A stretch of 36,640 nt of DNA from Acidobacteriota bacterium (GTDB lineage Bacteria > Acidobacteriota > Terriglobia > Bryobacterales > Bryobacteraceae). Location of the stretch: NCBI GenBank assembly GCA_003223115.1, contig QHXW01000212.1:1-36640 (forward strand), in the 5' to 3' direction. A program made the translations under genes and the position numbers. The number at the start of each line of letters is the position of its first letter. Within the stretch, counting starts at the first letter, position 1. Positions 36,440 through 36,640 of the stretch are shown piece after piece. A model generated the notes under the pieces. The model worked only from the letters and a program-made list of their open reading frames with translations. It did no database searches and had not been told where the DNA came from.

Positions 36440-36640
36440 AGTTTCCATTGAGCAACTCATGCTCCATGTGCCCGGGCAAACTTTTTACAAGCCTTCTTCC
36501 TGGCCACCGTGCGTTTTGTGTCAACTACGGCTGCCCGCTTGGTGCCTCATCTTGCAGAGCGAAGAAGTCCACAGTTCCGCCAGGGAACTCAGGGGACGGA
36601 AATAGAGCCCGTAGACAGATGAGAAACCCGGCGCGCGGCC
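36440..36640. other. Right edge, no gene assigned
   Basis: Short minus-strand reading frames exist, one with a Lys/Arg-rich stretch ([20 protein letters not shown]) that could be a gene end, but no domain, start or ribosome site supports a call. Confidence 0.3.

Overview
The window looks like a chromosomal piece of a GC-rich Acidobacterium of the Solibacter type. This is inferred from gene content: two permease-only MacB/FtsX proteins of the acidobacterial duplicated orphan permease (ADOP) kind, one paired with a PadR repressor; a TolB-like/TPR regulator with a long N-terminal module; a fused LptC-LptA protein; a secreted M13 peptidase; and a c-type cytochrome with a putative heme-binding tail. 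No tRNA, rRNA, CRISPR array or recognisable transposase was seen. The left edge cuts a gene; the last 200 bases on the right carry nothing I can name.

Layout. 1-3.3 kb: a truncated diheme cytochrome c (minus), an alpha/beta hydrolase and a membrane acyltransferase-like protein (plus). 3.4-8.9 kb: a zone of broken genes: ankyrin/VOC fusion, Tat-signal arylsulfotransferase fragment, a scrambled Tat-signal M20 peptidase and a Tat-signal methyltransferase. 9.5-19.2 kb: intact genes: ComB-like phosphatase, ADOP permease, zinc-ribbon methyltransferase, PadR-ADOP operon, exported glycine-zipper protein and TPR regulator. 19.3-22 kb: a LepB-like protein lacking the catalytic serine, a frameshifted DUF2007-like gene and a frameshifted AraC/GyrI-like regulator. 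22.06-28.4 kb: the intact envelope/sigma-54 operon lptCA-lptB-rpoN-hpf-rapZ. 28.5-36.5 kb: a selenoprotein-like gene with an in-frame TGA and a SECIS-like hairpin, two small proteins, a damaged GH29 fucosidase, an M13 peptidase with a 519-bp in-frame tandem duplication, a broken phosphotransferase, a methyltransferase carrying an inserted element, and a broken YpfJ-like metalloprotease.

Two patterns cross gene borders. First, frame-breaking lesions fall only in accessory genes, while more than 15 kb of core and permease/regulator genes are open, including genes with 7-8 base homopolymers. That favours real decay over uniform sequencing error, although local assembly faults cannot be excluded. 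Second, perfect tandem duplications (5, 14, 15, 19 and 519 bp) recur and cause several of the lesions. The most unusual single item is the TGA/SECIS-like pair at 28788-28825; next are the shuffled and inverted M20 gene and the Ser-to-Ala change in the signal peptidase.
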